DNA of 64,000 nucleotides, taken from positions 186,001-250,000 of IMG/VR virus record IMGVR_UViG_3300037110_000087. One strand, 5' to 3'. How positions within the stretch are numbered: position 1 is the first letter of the stretch; each line of letters opens with the position of its first letter. A model generated the notes under the pieces. That model made no database searches, was not told the DNA's origin, and was given only the letters and a program-made list of their open reading frames with translations. Origin of the DNA: a virus. Shown piece after piece: positions 57,540 through 64,000 of this stretch. A program made the position numbers and the translations under genes.

Positions 57540-58091
57540 CTAACCCTGTTCTACTTTAACCATGACTTTCGCTCTGGCTTTATCAATAATCTGTTGGAAC
57601 TTATCATAGAGATGTGCCCTTGGACTCATTGGTAATCTGACCAATATCAATCCAGCTTCTTCCACTGTTTTGTTACCCTTCTTTTGATTGTGGATCCGGC
57701 AGCATGCCACCAGATTCTTCCAAGTGGAGCTTCCTCCACGACTACTTGGGATCAGATGGTCCAGGGTATTCCCGGTTCGGGTACATTGTAATCCAGTGGT
57801 TTCATCAATATACTGACATTTATAATCATCTCTTCTCAAGATACTGCGTGATCCATCACCAAGAAGTTTAACTTCAGGGACCGCAGCGACCTGATGGTAG
57901 ACAATAATCTCAAATGGTTTGAGAATGTCTTCTAGTTTGTTTGAGGTAGAAAAGTCATAGGGATTTAAGATAACCGCTCTACCATTGATTATTGCCTTAA
58001 CACAATGATACCGGCCCAATTCACAGATAGGAAGGTAGTTTCGATCTAGAGCTATGATTGGGGATCGTTTATGAAATTTTCCCTTGTGCAT
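57540..58091 (-). CDS. HNH endonuclease
   Basis: 183 residues. RRDDYKCQY, LQCTRTGNTLDHLIPSSRGGSSTWKNLVACC and HNQKKGNKT are the HNH core used by many phage HNH proteins. The N-terminal 80 residues are a beta-rich domain (ALDRNYLPICEL...). AAGAAGC upstream; terminator of the neighbouring gene lies just beyond. Confidence 0.85.
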   Translation of the reverse strand: MHKGKFHKRSPIIALDRNYLPICELGRYHCVKAIINGRAVILNPYDFSTSNKLEDILKPFEIIVYHQVAAVPEVKLLGDGSRSILRRDDYKCQYIDETTGLQCTRTGNTLDHLIPSSRGGSSTWKNLVACCRIHNQKKGNKTVEEAGLILVRLPMSPRAHLYDKFQQIIDKARAKVMVKVEQG

Positions 58092-58144
58092 TTTAGCTTC
58101 TTAAAATATGCTACACTAGAATAACCATTATTGATTGTATACGC

Positions 58145-58174
58145 AAAGGCCCCAGCAGGGAAGCCAGGGCCTTT
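58145..58174 (-). terminator. Hairpin terminator after the HTH gene
   Basis: AAAGGCCC and GGGCCTTT pair around a 14-nt loop, between the stop at 58192 and the HNH gene on the minus strand. Confidence 0.6.
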
Positions 58175-58191
58175 ACGATGGGCGAACCGGA

Positions 58192-58806
58192 CTAAAAGTC
58201 TGAACAGTTGGCCTGAACACCCTCATAGAACTTCTGGAAGTCCTTGAAGGTCACTTCGATCGTACCAGACTCAATGCGACCATAACGACGATGGTCGATC
58301 CCCATGTAGGGGGCCACATCAGAGGCGCGAAGGCTTCTCTGAAGACGGATCACCGTCATCAGTTCATGGAGAGGACGATTGGCGTTTTCGAGGGCCTCCA
58401 CCATCTTATTGGCACGTTCGGGGGTAGTGGAGGAGATCCCATTGACGACACGACTGATGACATCGCGCTTGTTGCCCAGGAGCAAACTGGCGACACGGAC
58501 GTCAGCATTGGGATTCTGCTTGACAGCAGTACGGACGAGATCGACTGGATTTCTGTTGGTTCTGGCCATTTCAGGCTCCTTAGATGCGGCTTCTTCAGCA
58601 CATTGATTGTAAAGATGTTCGAGCATCGTTTCGAATTCCTCTTCCTTATGCTCCATGATCGAAGCGTCAGCGGAATTTAGAAGATCGAGACATTCTTGTG
58701 TAGTCAGGCCAAAAACGGCAGTCTGACCAATATTGAGGGAACGAGCAATTCGTTCGGCTTCAGCCAGATCGACTGGAACCACGAGGCAAATAACACATGA
58801 ATCCAT
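58192..58806 (-). CDS. HTH regulator-like protein (XRE type)
   Basis: 204 residues with AGGAGG upstream. The C-terminal region (RLQRSLRASDVAPYMGIDHRRYGRIESG) is a Cro/C1-like helix-turn-helix; another HTH-like stretch (NPNADVRVASLLLGNKRDVISRVV) precedes it near 100-125. Two DNA-binding modules suggest a transcriptional regulator. Confidence 0.65.
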   Translation of the reverse strand: MDSCVICLVVPVDLAEAERIARSLNIGQTAVFGLTTQECLDLLNSADASIMEHKEEEFETMLEHLYNQCAEEAASKEPEMARTNRNPVDLVRTAVKQNPNADVRVASLLLGNKRDVISRVVNGISSTTPERANKMVEALENANRPLHELMTVIRLQRSLRASDVAPYMGIDHRRYGRIESGTIEVTFKDFQKFYEGVQANCSDF

Positions 58807-58824
58807 ACAACCTCCTAGAAATTT

Positions 58825-59544
58825 CTAACCAGGGATAATTTCAAGGAACTTATCAAACAACATTGGGATCTTCGACTGGAGCTGTTTAAAGTATTCGTTA
58901 CTAACGACTCTCATATCAGGATGAGCAGTCTTAGGTAATCTAAGTCCAAAGAAATTTCTCAGACTGCGAATATTCATCGTTACCACGAATTCCGTCTTCA
59001 GCCCATTGGGAAGAATATCTCTGGCTTCTTGAGGAGTAAGGCCGTATTCACCTTCTTTATCCACCCAATCGCAGTAGGTCTGTAGACAACCCCACTGCTG
59101 CATATACCATTCGCGCTTGAATTTGTCAGATTTATCATTGATCCAAGCCGGGTAAACAATGGACCCAGCCTTCTTCAGATAGTTCACATAACGAGTGCTT
59201 TCCTGAGTATAAGCTGCGATCCGATGGCGAACCCATTCGTGACTGACCCCACGATTTGTGGTAACTAGTGCAGTAATACTGACATGTTCAAGAGTGGATT
59301 CATGTCCATTTGACAAGATAATATTAAGGATCTTCTCATAAGAAGTATCATTAATATTATCTTCGCTCTTATAGGCAACCCGGATGATACGTTCCAGTTT
59401 CTTTAGGATTTTGATCCCGTCGATTCGTTCACCCAAGAATTTGGTATCTACCTTGGGCAACACAATATCCGCATCACCATCAAAAACTCCGGAACGCTTG
59501 TCTCTCCGTAAACTTTCCTTCAAGTCATTCAAGTCAACTAGCAT
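58825..59544 (-). CDS. thyX: FAD-dependent thymidylate synthase ThyX
   Basis: 239 residues. The ThyX signature R106-H-R...S116 (RHRIAAYTQES), HESTLEH upstream and NIRSLRNFFGLRL downstream are present. Converts dUMP to dTMP with FAD and methylene-THF. AGGAG before the ATG. With dUTPase and NrdJ it completes deoxypyrimidine supply. Confidence 0.93.
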   Translation of the reverse strand: MLVDLNDLKESLRRDKRSGVFDGDADIVLPKVDTKFLGERIDGIKILKKLERIIRVAYKSEDNINDTSYEKILNIILSNGHESTLEHVSITALVTTNRGVSHEWVRHRIAAYTQESTRYVNYLKKAGSIVYPAWINDKSDKFKREWYMQQWGCLQTYCDWVDKEGEYGLTPQEARDILPNGLKTEFVVTMNIRSLRNFFGLRLPKTAHPDMRVVSNEYFKQLQSKIPMLFDKFLEIIPG

Positions 59545-59562
59545 TTGTCTCCTAACTAGAAA

Positions 59563-59886
59563 TTAATAGAGTCCTTGAGTAATGGTATCGGGAGTCTTGG
59601 TGATTTGTGCCTTACCAGTGACAATACCATCTGTGGTATCAGCCAGCGCATATACTTCAACAGGTGCTTCTTCAAAGAAAAGAATCATCCCCGCCTTAAA
59701 CTGCCCATCGGAATTTTCATAGTTACCAACTACCTTGAGGGTCCTGAGAGTAAGACCCTCCTTGTTCTTGATTGAGAAGGTCACATCATTAACTCGTTCT
59801 GGATAACAAGCTGTCTCGTCACCATATTCAACCACCATGGAAAGATATCTATCAACCAACCTTGCAGAGCAACCAAGTTTAAGCAT
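59563..59886 (-). CDS. Unrecognised 107-residue protein
   Basis: ATG 59886 with AGAGGT upstream; the longer in-frame start lacks a ribosome site. Beta-rich (NDVTFSIKNKEGLTLRTLKVVG), perhaps a small OB or SH3 fold. No family recognised. Confidence 0.6.
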   Translation of the reverse strand: MLKLGCSARLVDRYLSMVVEYGDETACYPERVNDVTFSIKNKEGLTLRTLKVVGNYENSDGQFKAGMILFFEEAPVEVYALADTTDGIVTGKAQITKTPDTITQGLY

Positions 59887-59923
59887 AATTACCTCTATTC
59901 TATTGTACCAGCTCCTATAAGAC

Positions 59924-59951
59924 GAGGGACCACCCTGGACAGTGATCCCTC
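59924..59951 (-). terminator. Hairpin terminator after the ParM-like gene
   Basis: GAGGGATCAC and GTGGTCCCTC pair over 9 of 10 positions on the minus strand, 22 nt after the ParM-like stop. Confidence 0.6.
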
Positions 59952-59972
59952 TTCCCAATCAGTTCAAGTCAG

Positions 59973-62018
59973 TTATTCACTCTCGTTGATCGCGGCGAAC
60001 AAGGCTCCCTTAGCGATGGTATTAAGGGGATCATCAGCCATGACAATCTTGTTGCCGGTCAAGAAGGAAATCTCCCTGGTAGCAGCGATCTTCTGAAATA
60101 GTTCCTTGAATCCCTTGGGAATCGCAGTACCACCAGCGATAGCGATCACAGGGGTATCAATCTCAGGCTTCTCTTCCATCCCATTCCAGGCAGCCGCGAT
60201 CTGATCAAGCACGTAACCAATGAGATGCGTGTAATAGTGGACAACCGCTTCCTGAACGTTGTCCTTGGGGTTCAGGAGATCCGTAGTTTCCTTAGCGCTC
60301 ATAGCTTTGAGGACGCTCACATTTACGGCTCTGGCAACATTTTCATCAATGTAGTCACCGGAGGCCGCGATACTGAAGGATAGCTTTGGCATTTCTTTGC
60401 CGAAGACCGCACCACTGACATTCATCATACCCGCACCGCAGTTATGGACGCAGACACCAGGAAGAGAAAACGAAGGGTCATTCTCAACTGATAAATCATA
60501 TACCCATCCGGTGTATTCTTCTTGCTTTACAGACTTGATCTTATTAAGTCTGTAACCACCAATTCTCTTATGTAGCTCTGAACCAATCGGACTGTCCAGA
60601 AGTGACTGAAGCATCCGTTTATTCGATCCGGTTACAACTACCTCATATACGGTCTTTTTTCCAGAGATCTGTCTTCCCCTGATTAATCCATCATTCCTCG
60701 GTTTTCTAGATTTAAATCTAGAACTAATTCCCAGGATTCCCAAGGCTTGATGTAAGAAGACCGACAGATCAGAACTAGTGTTGGAAAACGAAATGGTTTC
60801 TTGCCCAAAACATCCATCGCTGTTCAACAGACCATTAACAATCCCAGTAAGAACAGGCAGACTGAGACTTTCGACCTTAAATGGAACCACTTTATTGCCA
60901 CTATGATAGCAGTGGTTCAAAAGCCAGCGTGAAAGACCCGCGTAACCCATAGTCAGTCGGATATTATTCCTGTTTCCTCTACTGATCTGAGAAATTTCTC
61001 TATCGAAAACAGAACAAGACATCTTGTAATCTTCCACAAGATCTTGTTCATTTGGACCAAGATCAAGAATTACTGAAGTTTCCCTGGTATCGATATGCCC
61101 ATCACCAAGGAAATATCCAAGAAATTTGCCCAGATTGTAAGACATTTCGAATGTCTTATTGAACTGCTTCCCATTACCAATTCTATCTTTAAAACTGATG
61201 AAATTCCTTTTCTGATTGTGATTGATTACTGGTTCGCCCACGACATCATCTTTTTTCAGGGAATCCACTCTTTTCCATTTCCAGGACCCACCTTCCAGGA
61301 CATCTACAAGATGATCTCCAGTCAGACAAAGTTCTCTACCAGCAATCTTTAGTTTGTAGATTAACTCAGACCGTCCGGTTCTTGTGGTCTTATACACCTG
61401 ATTCCAAGAACCATTTTTGCTAAGAACCAAGTCCCCTTCCTCAATGTCCTCAATGTCCTTAACGCCCCCATTGCAGAAGACTTCCTGACCAGGAAGAAGG
61501 CAGCTGATGCCAATGCCGGTTAGGTTCTCATCCAGTAGTTCACTATAGATGACGCAAAGACCCTCACGGAGCGCTACCGGTCTGTAACCAAGCTCAGTAA
61601 GCATTTTCTTGAAGACCGCTTCATGATAGACCGCATTGAATTCCGCATCCACCGGGTTAGCAGGGACACTGAAATAAAGCAGTTCATTCGGTTCCGCAGG
61701 ATCACCCAGGACCTGTTTGATGATAGCTAGCATGATAGGGGTAGCATTCGGGTCATGAGGATTCAATACGCCCTTAGCCATGGGCCGCTTTGGAGACTGA
61801 TTAAACGCCTTGGCCAACTGCATGGCCTCTTCACCCAGGGCGTAAATCTTTCCGTTCATCTGAACGTAAGGAACACCAGCCTTCTTGAGCATACTTAGCA
61901 CGAGTGGATTTCTATCCAATTCCACATACATATTACGAACACGGTTGAAGATGTATTCGTCGTCTTTCATGATTGCCCCGACGACACCGCCGGTACCAAT
62001 GTCAAGACCCTTTGCCAT
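59973..62018 (-). CDS. ParM-like actin ATPase interrupted by an intein
   Basis: 681 residues. Extein (1-172 plus 527-681, 327 residues) has GLDIGTGGVVGAI (phosphate-1), TGIGIS-CGAGMMN (phosphate-2) and AIAGGTAIPKG (adenosine motif): ParM/actin-like. The host protein would be made by splicing. Jumbo-phage relatives segregate DNA or position virions with such filaments. GAGGAG precedes the start. The two genes immediately upstream may be partners. Confidence 0.88.
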   Translation of the reverse strand: MAKGLDIGTGGVVGAIMKDDEYIFNRVRNMYVELDRNPLVLSMLKKAGVPYVQMNGKIYALGEEAMQLAKAFNQSPKRPMAKGVLNPHDPNATPIMLAIIKQVLGDPAEPNELLYFSVPANPVDAEFNAVYHEAVFKKMLTELGYRPVALREGLCVIYSELLDENLTGIGISCLLPGQEVFCNGGVKDIEDIEEGDLVLSKNGSWNQVYKTTRTGRSELIYKLKIAGRELCLTGDHLVDVLEGGSWKWKRVDSLKKDDVVGEPVINHNQKRNFISFKDRIGNGKQFNKTFEMSYNLGKFLGYFLGDGHIDTRETSVILDLGPNEQDLVEDYKMSCSVFDREISQISRGNRNNIRLTMGYAGLSRWLLNHCYHSGNKVVPFKVESLSLPVLTGIVNGLLNSDGCFGQETISFSNTSSDLSVFLHQALGILGISSRFKSRKPRNDGLIRGRQISGKKTVYEVVVTGSNKRMLQSLLDSPIGSELHKRIGGYRLNKIKSVKQEEYTGWVYDLSVENDPSFSLPGVCVHNCGAGMMNVSGAVFGKEMPKLSFSIAASGDYIDENVARAVNVSVLKAMSAKETTDLLNPKDNVQEAVVHYYTHLIGYVLDQIAAAWNGMEEKPEIDTPVIAIAGGTAIPKGFKELFQKIAATREISFLTGNKIVMADDPLNTIAKGALFAAINESE
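60441..61502 (-). mobile_element. LAGLIDADG intein in the ParM-like gene
   Basis: Codons 173-526 (354 residues). N-terminal splice residue Cys with CLLPGQEVF, B-block L-T-G-D-H, endonuclease motifs GYFLGDGHID and GLLNSDGCFG, and C-terminal GVCVHN followed by Cys+1. All residues for splicing are present, so it should excise. Inserted in the phosphate-2 loop, an active-site position typical of inteins. Confidence 0.9.
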
Positions 62019-62037
62019 TTAATTCTCCTCGAAAAAA

Positions 62038-62346
62038 TTAGAACTCGATTTCATGTCCACCGCAAACGCCACAGATAGAATCATCCCGGCCCATTTCGAA
62101 CCCATCTCCAGCGAAAGATCTCAGGGGAAGCCTGACCTCAAGGGTTCGCCCAGAAGTAATTTCGCCCAGCACTCCATCACCGAAGGTATCAGCGATTTCC
62201 TGGCATTTATCAGGATATTTCTTAAGCAAAGACATCCATGACAGCATGCTCATGGTTACAAATTCGACTCTGTAACCACCTCTATCGTAGGCATCCGCCT
62301 TAGCGATGATTTCATTGGGGCCATATTTTACTTCAAACTGATCCAT
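62038..62346 (-). CDS. Unrecognised 102-residue protein beside parM-like gene
   Basis: AGGAG precedes ATG 62346, which overlaps the 62333 stop. ICGVCGGHEIEF at the end gives a C-x-x-C. The position suggests an accessory role for the filament; unproven. Confidence 0.6.
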   Translation of the reverse strand: MDQFEVKYGPNEIIAKADAYDRGGYRVEFVTMSMLSWMSLLKKYPDKCQEIADTFGDGVLGEITSGRTLEVRLPLRSFAGDGFEMGRDDSICGVCGGHEIEF

Positions 62347-62803
62347 TTGGTTCTCCTTTGGATTTTTTAAACTTAGCTTTGAGATCTGCTGCGGACATTC
62401 CCTTCTGTTTCGAACTGTCTACTTTAATATCACTCTCACTAACAGGTTCGAAACTCGGAACAAATACATCACCCGATGGTCCAGAAGGTTTAACCTCTGG
62501 TGTGGCTCCCACTACTACCACCTGCTGTGGCGGAGTGGCCTTAAGTGCACGAATCTCCTCCATCATTTTGGTCTGCATGATCAGCAGTTGTTCCATCATA
62601 TTATTATCAGCTGGGATCTCAGGAGCATCTGGAATAAAATCAAACCTATAGATATTATTTAGTTCCTGCCAACCTTTGGGCAAAGAATTAACCGCAACGA
62701 CAACAGAGTCACCAGGATTAAGATAACTGCTAGCGAACCAGCAAGCTATCCCGCCTCCCTTTTGCACCTGATGGCTTATATTGGTTACTCTTACTTGTGT
62801 CAT
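62333..62803 (-). CDS. Unrecognised 156-residue protein with Pro-rich linker
   Basis: Starts MTQVRVTNIS. First 60 residues beta-rich, then a helix (MMEQLLIMQTKMMEEIRAL), a Pro/Val linker and a basic C-terminus (SAADLKAKFKKSK). The basic end could bind DNA or the filament. Confidence 0.6.
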   Translation of the reverse strand: MTQVRVTNISHQVQKGGGIACWFASSYLNPGDSVVVAVNSLPKGWQELNNIYRFDFIPDAPEIPADNNMMEQLLIMQTKMMEEIRALKATPPQQVVVVGATPEVKPSGPSGDVFVPSFEPVSESDIKVDSSKQKGMSAADLKAKFKKSKGEPNGSV

Positions 62804-62810
62804 TAAACTC

Positions 62811-63080
62811 TCAAAGTTTCCAGTTATCCCACACCGGGATAACCTCTTCTGCGATAAACGCAGTTTTTATTTTAAACTGGTCTTCAAGAATTTTTTGAAT
62901 CTGAGTAAAAACAAGGGTATCCTGGGCCTCTGATTTCGAGAAGTCAATTATTATCAGGTCTTCACAAATGACACAGAGGTCTTTTTTGAAATCAATTCGT
63001 ATCGGCCATGTTGCTAGACCCAGATTCAAGATCTCGTCCCGGTTGGAGTTCCTCTTGATTTTCTTGAACGCATTGATCAT
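62811..63080 (-). CDS. Unrecognised 89-residue protein
   Basis: GGAGAC lies upstream of ATG 63080. Beta-rich with WPIRIDFKKDLCVICEDLIIIDF. Overlaps the 62992 ORF by 89 nt in another frame on the same strand; both have ribosome sites. Confidence 0.5.
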   Translation of the reverse strand: MINAFKKIKRNSNRDEILNLGLATWPIRIDFKKDLCVICEDLIIIDFSKSEAQDTLVFTQIQKILEDQFKIKTAFIAEEVIPVWDNWKL

Positions 63081-63285
63081 CGGGGGTCTCCAATGTAACT
63101 ACTACCTGAGTTAATTCATTAATTATTGATGAAATTGCTTGAACCTGTTCTTGATCAGTTCTTGAATCTCGCTCAATCCAAATTTTAGAAAATTGTCTAA
63201 AGTTTTCAACCCCTCGTTCATCCAGTAGACAGGAGGCTCTAGCTGATTTTAATTCATTTTGAAAGGTAAAAACCAAACAATTCAT
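62992..63285 (-). CDS. Unrecognised 97-residue protein
   Basis: GGGAAC precedes the ATG. A helical segment (QAISSIINELTQVVVTLET) is followed by an acidic tail that lies in the overlap. Could be real, or one of the overlapping pair may be spurious. Confidence 0.5.
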   Translation of the reverse strand: MNCLVFTFQNELKSARASCLLDERGVENFRQFSKIWIERDSRTDQEQVQAISSIINELTQVVVTLETPDDQCVQENQEELQPGRDLESGSSNMADTN

Positions 63286-63300
63286 TAATCGAGTTCCCTA

Positions 63301-63552
63301 TTAATATTTATATGAGGCATAAGGGCCTGAAGTACAGAAATAGATACAAGTCTTCCCATCAGTCAGGAAGACCCGCGTCACATCCTCTTCTATCTCAATC
63401 TTAAAGACTTCCCAGGTCGAATCATCAAGAGGGACCAAAGTAAACATTGAGCGTCTATCACGGACAAGCCAAGCATCACCCCTCTCAGTCCTGAGAGCGC
63501 TGCCACCCATGTGCCAGCCATTTAGTGTGATCTTGGTTCCAACTTGAATCAC
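63301..63552 (-). CDS. Unrecognised 83-residue protein (GTG start)
   Basis: GTG at 63552 overlaps the stop of the 63549 gene. Beta-rich (AWLVRDRRSMFTLVPLDDSTW). No family recognised. Confidence 0.6.
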   Translation of the reverse strand: MIQVGTKITLNGWHMGGSALRTERGDAWLVRDRRSMFTLVPLDDSTWEVFKIEIEEDVTRVFLTDGKTCIYFCTSGPYASYKY

Positions 63553-63761
63553 CCTCGCTCCAAGTAGAAATCCTCCTTGGTACGTGGGGTACCATCTGGA
63601 TAGGTGTCACCCAGGCTCTTACATCCAGCCGTTTCATTGGTAACCCAGTAACCACCAGAAGGGCGCTTCACCGCCAAAAATTCCTGAATGGTGTGTGCCG
63701 AGTTGAGTGTAAGCCCTGGGCAAAGCACCTGGAATAATATGGCTTTCGGGGTTTCCATCAT
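63549..63761 (-). CDS. Unrecognised 70-residue protein
   Basis: AAGGAG precedes ATG 63761. Mixed alpha/beta with TIQEFLAVKRPSGGYWVTNETAGC. No family recognised. Confidence 0.6.
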   Translation of the reverse strand: MMETPKAILFQVLCPGLTLNSAHTIQEFLAVKRPSGGYWVTNETAGCKSLGDTYPDGTPRTKEDFYLERG

Positions 63762-63775
63762 ATCTCCTTGCCAGA

Positions 63776-64000
63776 TTAGCTTACCATCCGAAGATTCTGG
63801 TTGTCAATTACCCAGTCAGTCCAGGCTTTATCCCAACCCTTGGAATCCATCCTTAGACGGTATTCTTTCAATTCAGCCACTTGATTGATGTGGATCTGGA
63901 CATTTTCTTTGTGCAGCTTCCATAATTCGAACTTCAGCCGCTCTCTCTGCGTGTCTTCACTTACTTTTCTGGAATCTATTTCGAGCCGTTCGAGGACTGC
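63776..64000 (-). CDS. C-terminal end of an unrecognised helical protein (partial)
   Basis: Open on the minus strand from the right edge to a TAA at 63776-63778, giving 74 residues rich in Glu, Lys and Trp. It looks like a long helix with a W-D-K-A-W segment. The start lies outside the window. Confidence 0.6.
   Translation of the reverse strand, partial: AVLERLEIDSRKVSEDTQRERLKFELWKLHKENVQIHINQVAELKEYRLRMDSKGWDKAWTDWVIDNQNLRMVS

Noticed and set aside
1-64000. CRISPR array, insertion sequence, attachment site or replication origin
   Set aside because: No regularly spaced direct repeats, transposase motifs, integrase gene or clear iteron clusters were found by reading.

Overview
This window looks like part of a large tailed-phage (probably jumbo-class) genome. 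Genes are tightly packed, mostly on the minus strand, with 1-4 nt stop/start overlaps (ATGA, TAATG) and strong AGGAG-type ribosome sites. There are many small unrecognised ORFs, several homing endonucleases and one intein. The viral gene set covers dUTPase, ThyX, class II ribonucleotide reductase, NAD-dependent DNA ligase, a gp47-like nuclease, an RNA ligase and a ParM-like actin. No terminase, capsid, portal or tail gene is visible, so this is a replication, nucleotide and accessory region. Sigma-70-type promoters (TTGACA, 17-18 nt, TATAAT/TATACT) recur between gene blocks, which implies use of the host RNA polymerase. The host cannot be named; a B12-dependent reductase suggests cobalamin is available to it.

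Layout. 1-1.2 kb (-): zinc-ribbon nuclease running off the left edge. 1.3-8.2 kb (+): dUTPase, a frameshifted N-formylglutamate amidohydrolase-like gene, a ParB-like protein, two metallophosphoesterases and an 842-residue polyvalent protein (zincin, ADP-ribosyltransferase, zincin). 8.2-32.9 kb (-): long tract with deoxyribosyltransferase-like protein, RNA ligase, phosphatases, Mre11/gp47-like nuclease, SLOG protein, HNH endonuclease, CCA-adding enzyme, small membrane and zinc-ribbon proteins, P-loop kinase, Acb1-like 2H phosphoesterase, SET protein, clamp-loader delta-like protein, CoaD-like nucleotidyltransferase, radical SAM protein, DNA ligase and a second HNH protein. 32.9-48.6 kb (mostly -): four large tandem paralogues with a G-S-G-T-x-W-C-T signature, regulators, a ParB/ADP-ribosyltransferase protein, class II RNR, a zincin and a YfbR/DatZ-like HD phosphohydrolase. 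48.7-64 kb (-): glycosyltransferase, PurZ-type adenylosuccinate synthetase, Thg1-like enzyme, LAGLIDADG endonuclease, two MazG-like proteins, an HNH protein, ThyX, the ParM-like protein with its intein, and small genes.

How it fits together. (1) A PurZ-type synthetase with Asp-to-Ser at the catalytic loop, a DUF550-type MazG pyrophosphohydrolase and an HD phosphohydrolase lie within 9 kb. These are the three enzyme types used to make dZTP and remove dATP in phages whose DNA carries 2-aminoadenine (Z) instead of A, so a Z genome is the most exciting hypothesis here. (2) At least nine otherwise unrelated proteins (ParB-like, SET, zincin, ADP-ribosyltransferase, W-C-T paralogues, unknowns) begin with the same short hydrophobic motif, roughly M-(K/I/R)-(L/I)-x-(L/I/F)-x-A. 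Several belong to families known from injected polyvalent proteins, so this may be a packaging or delivery tag. (3) RNA ligase, N4BP2/Pnk-like kinase, CCA-adding enzyme and Thg1-like polymerase form a plausible tRNA-repair kit, and an Acb1-like protein suggests anti-CBASS counter-defence.

Many genes below 60 codons were found by reading gaps. After adding them, no gene-free stretch exceeds about 150 bases.
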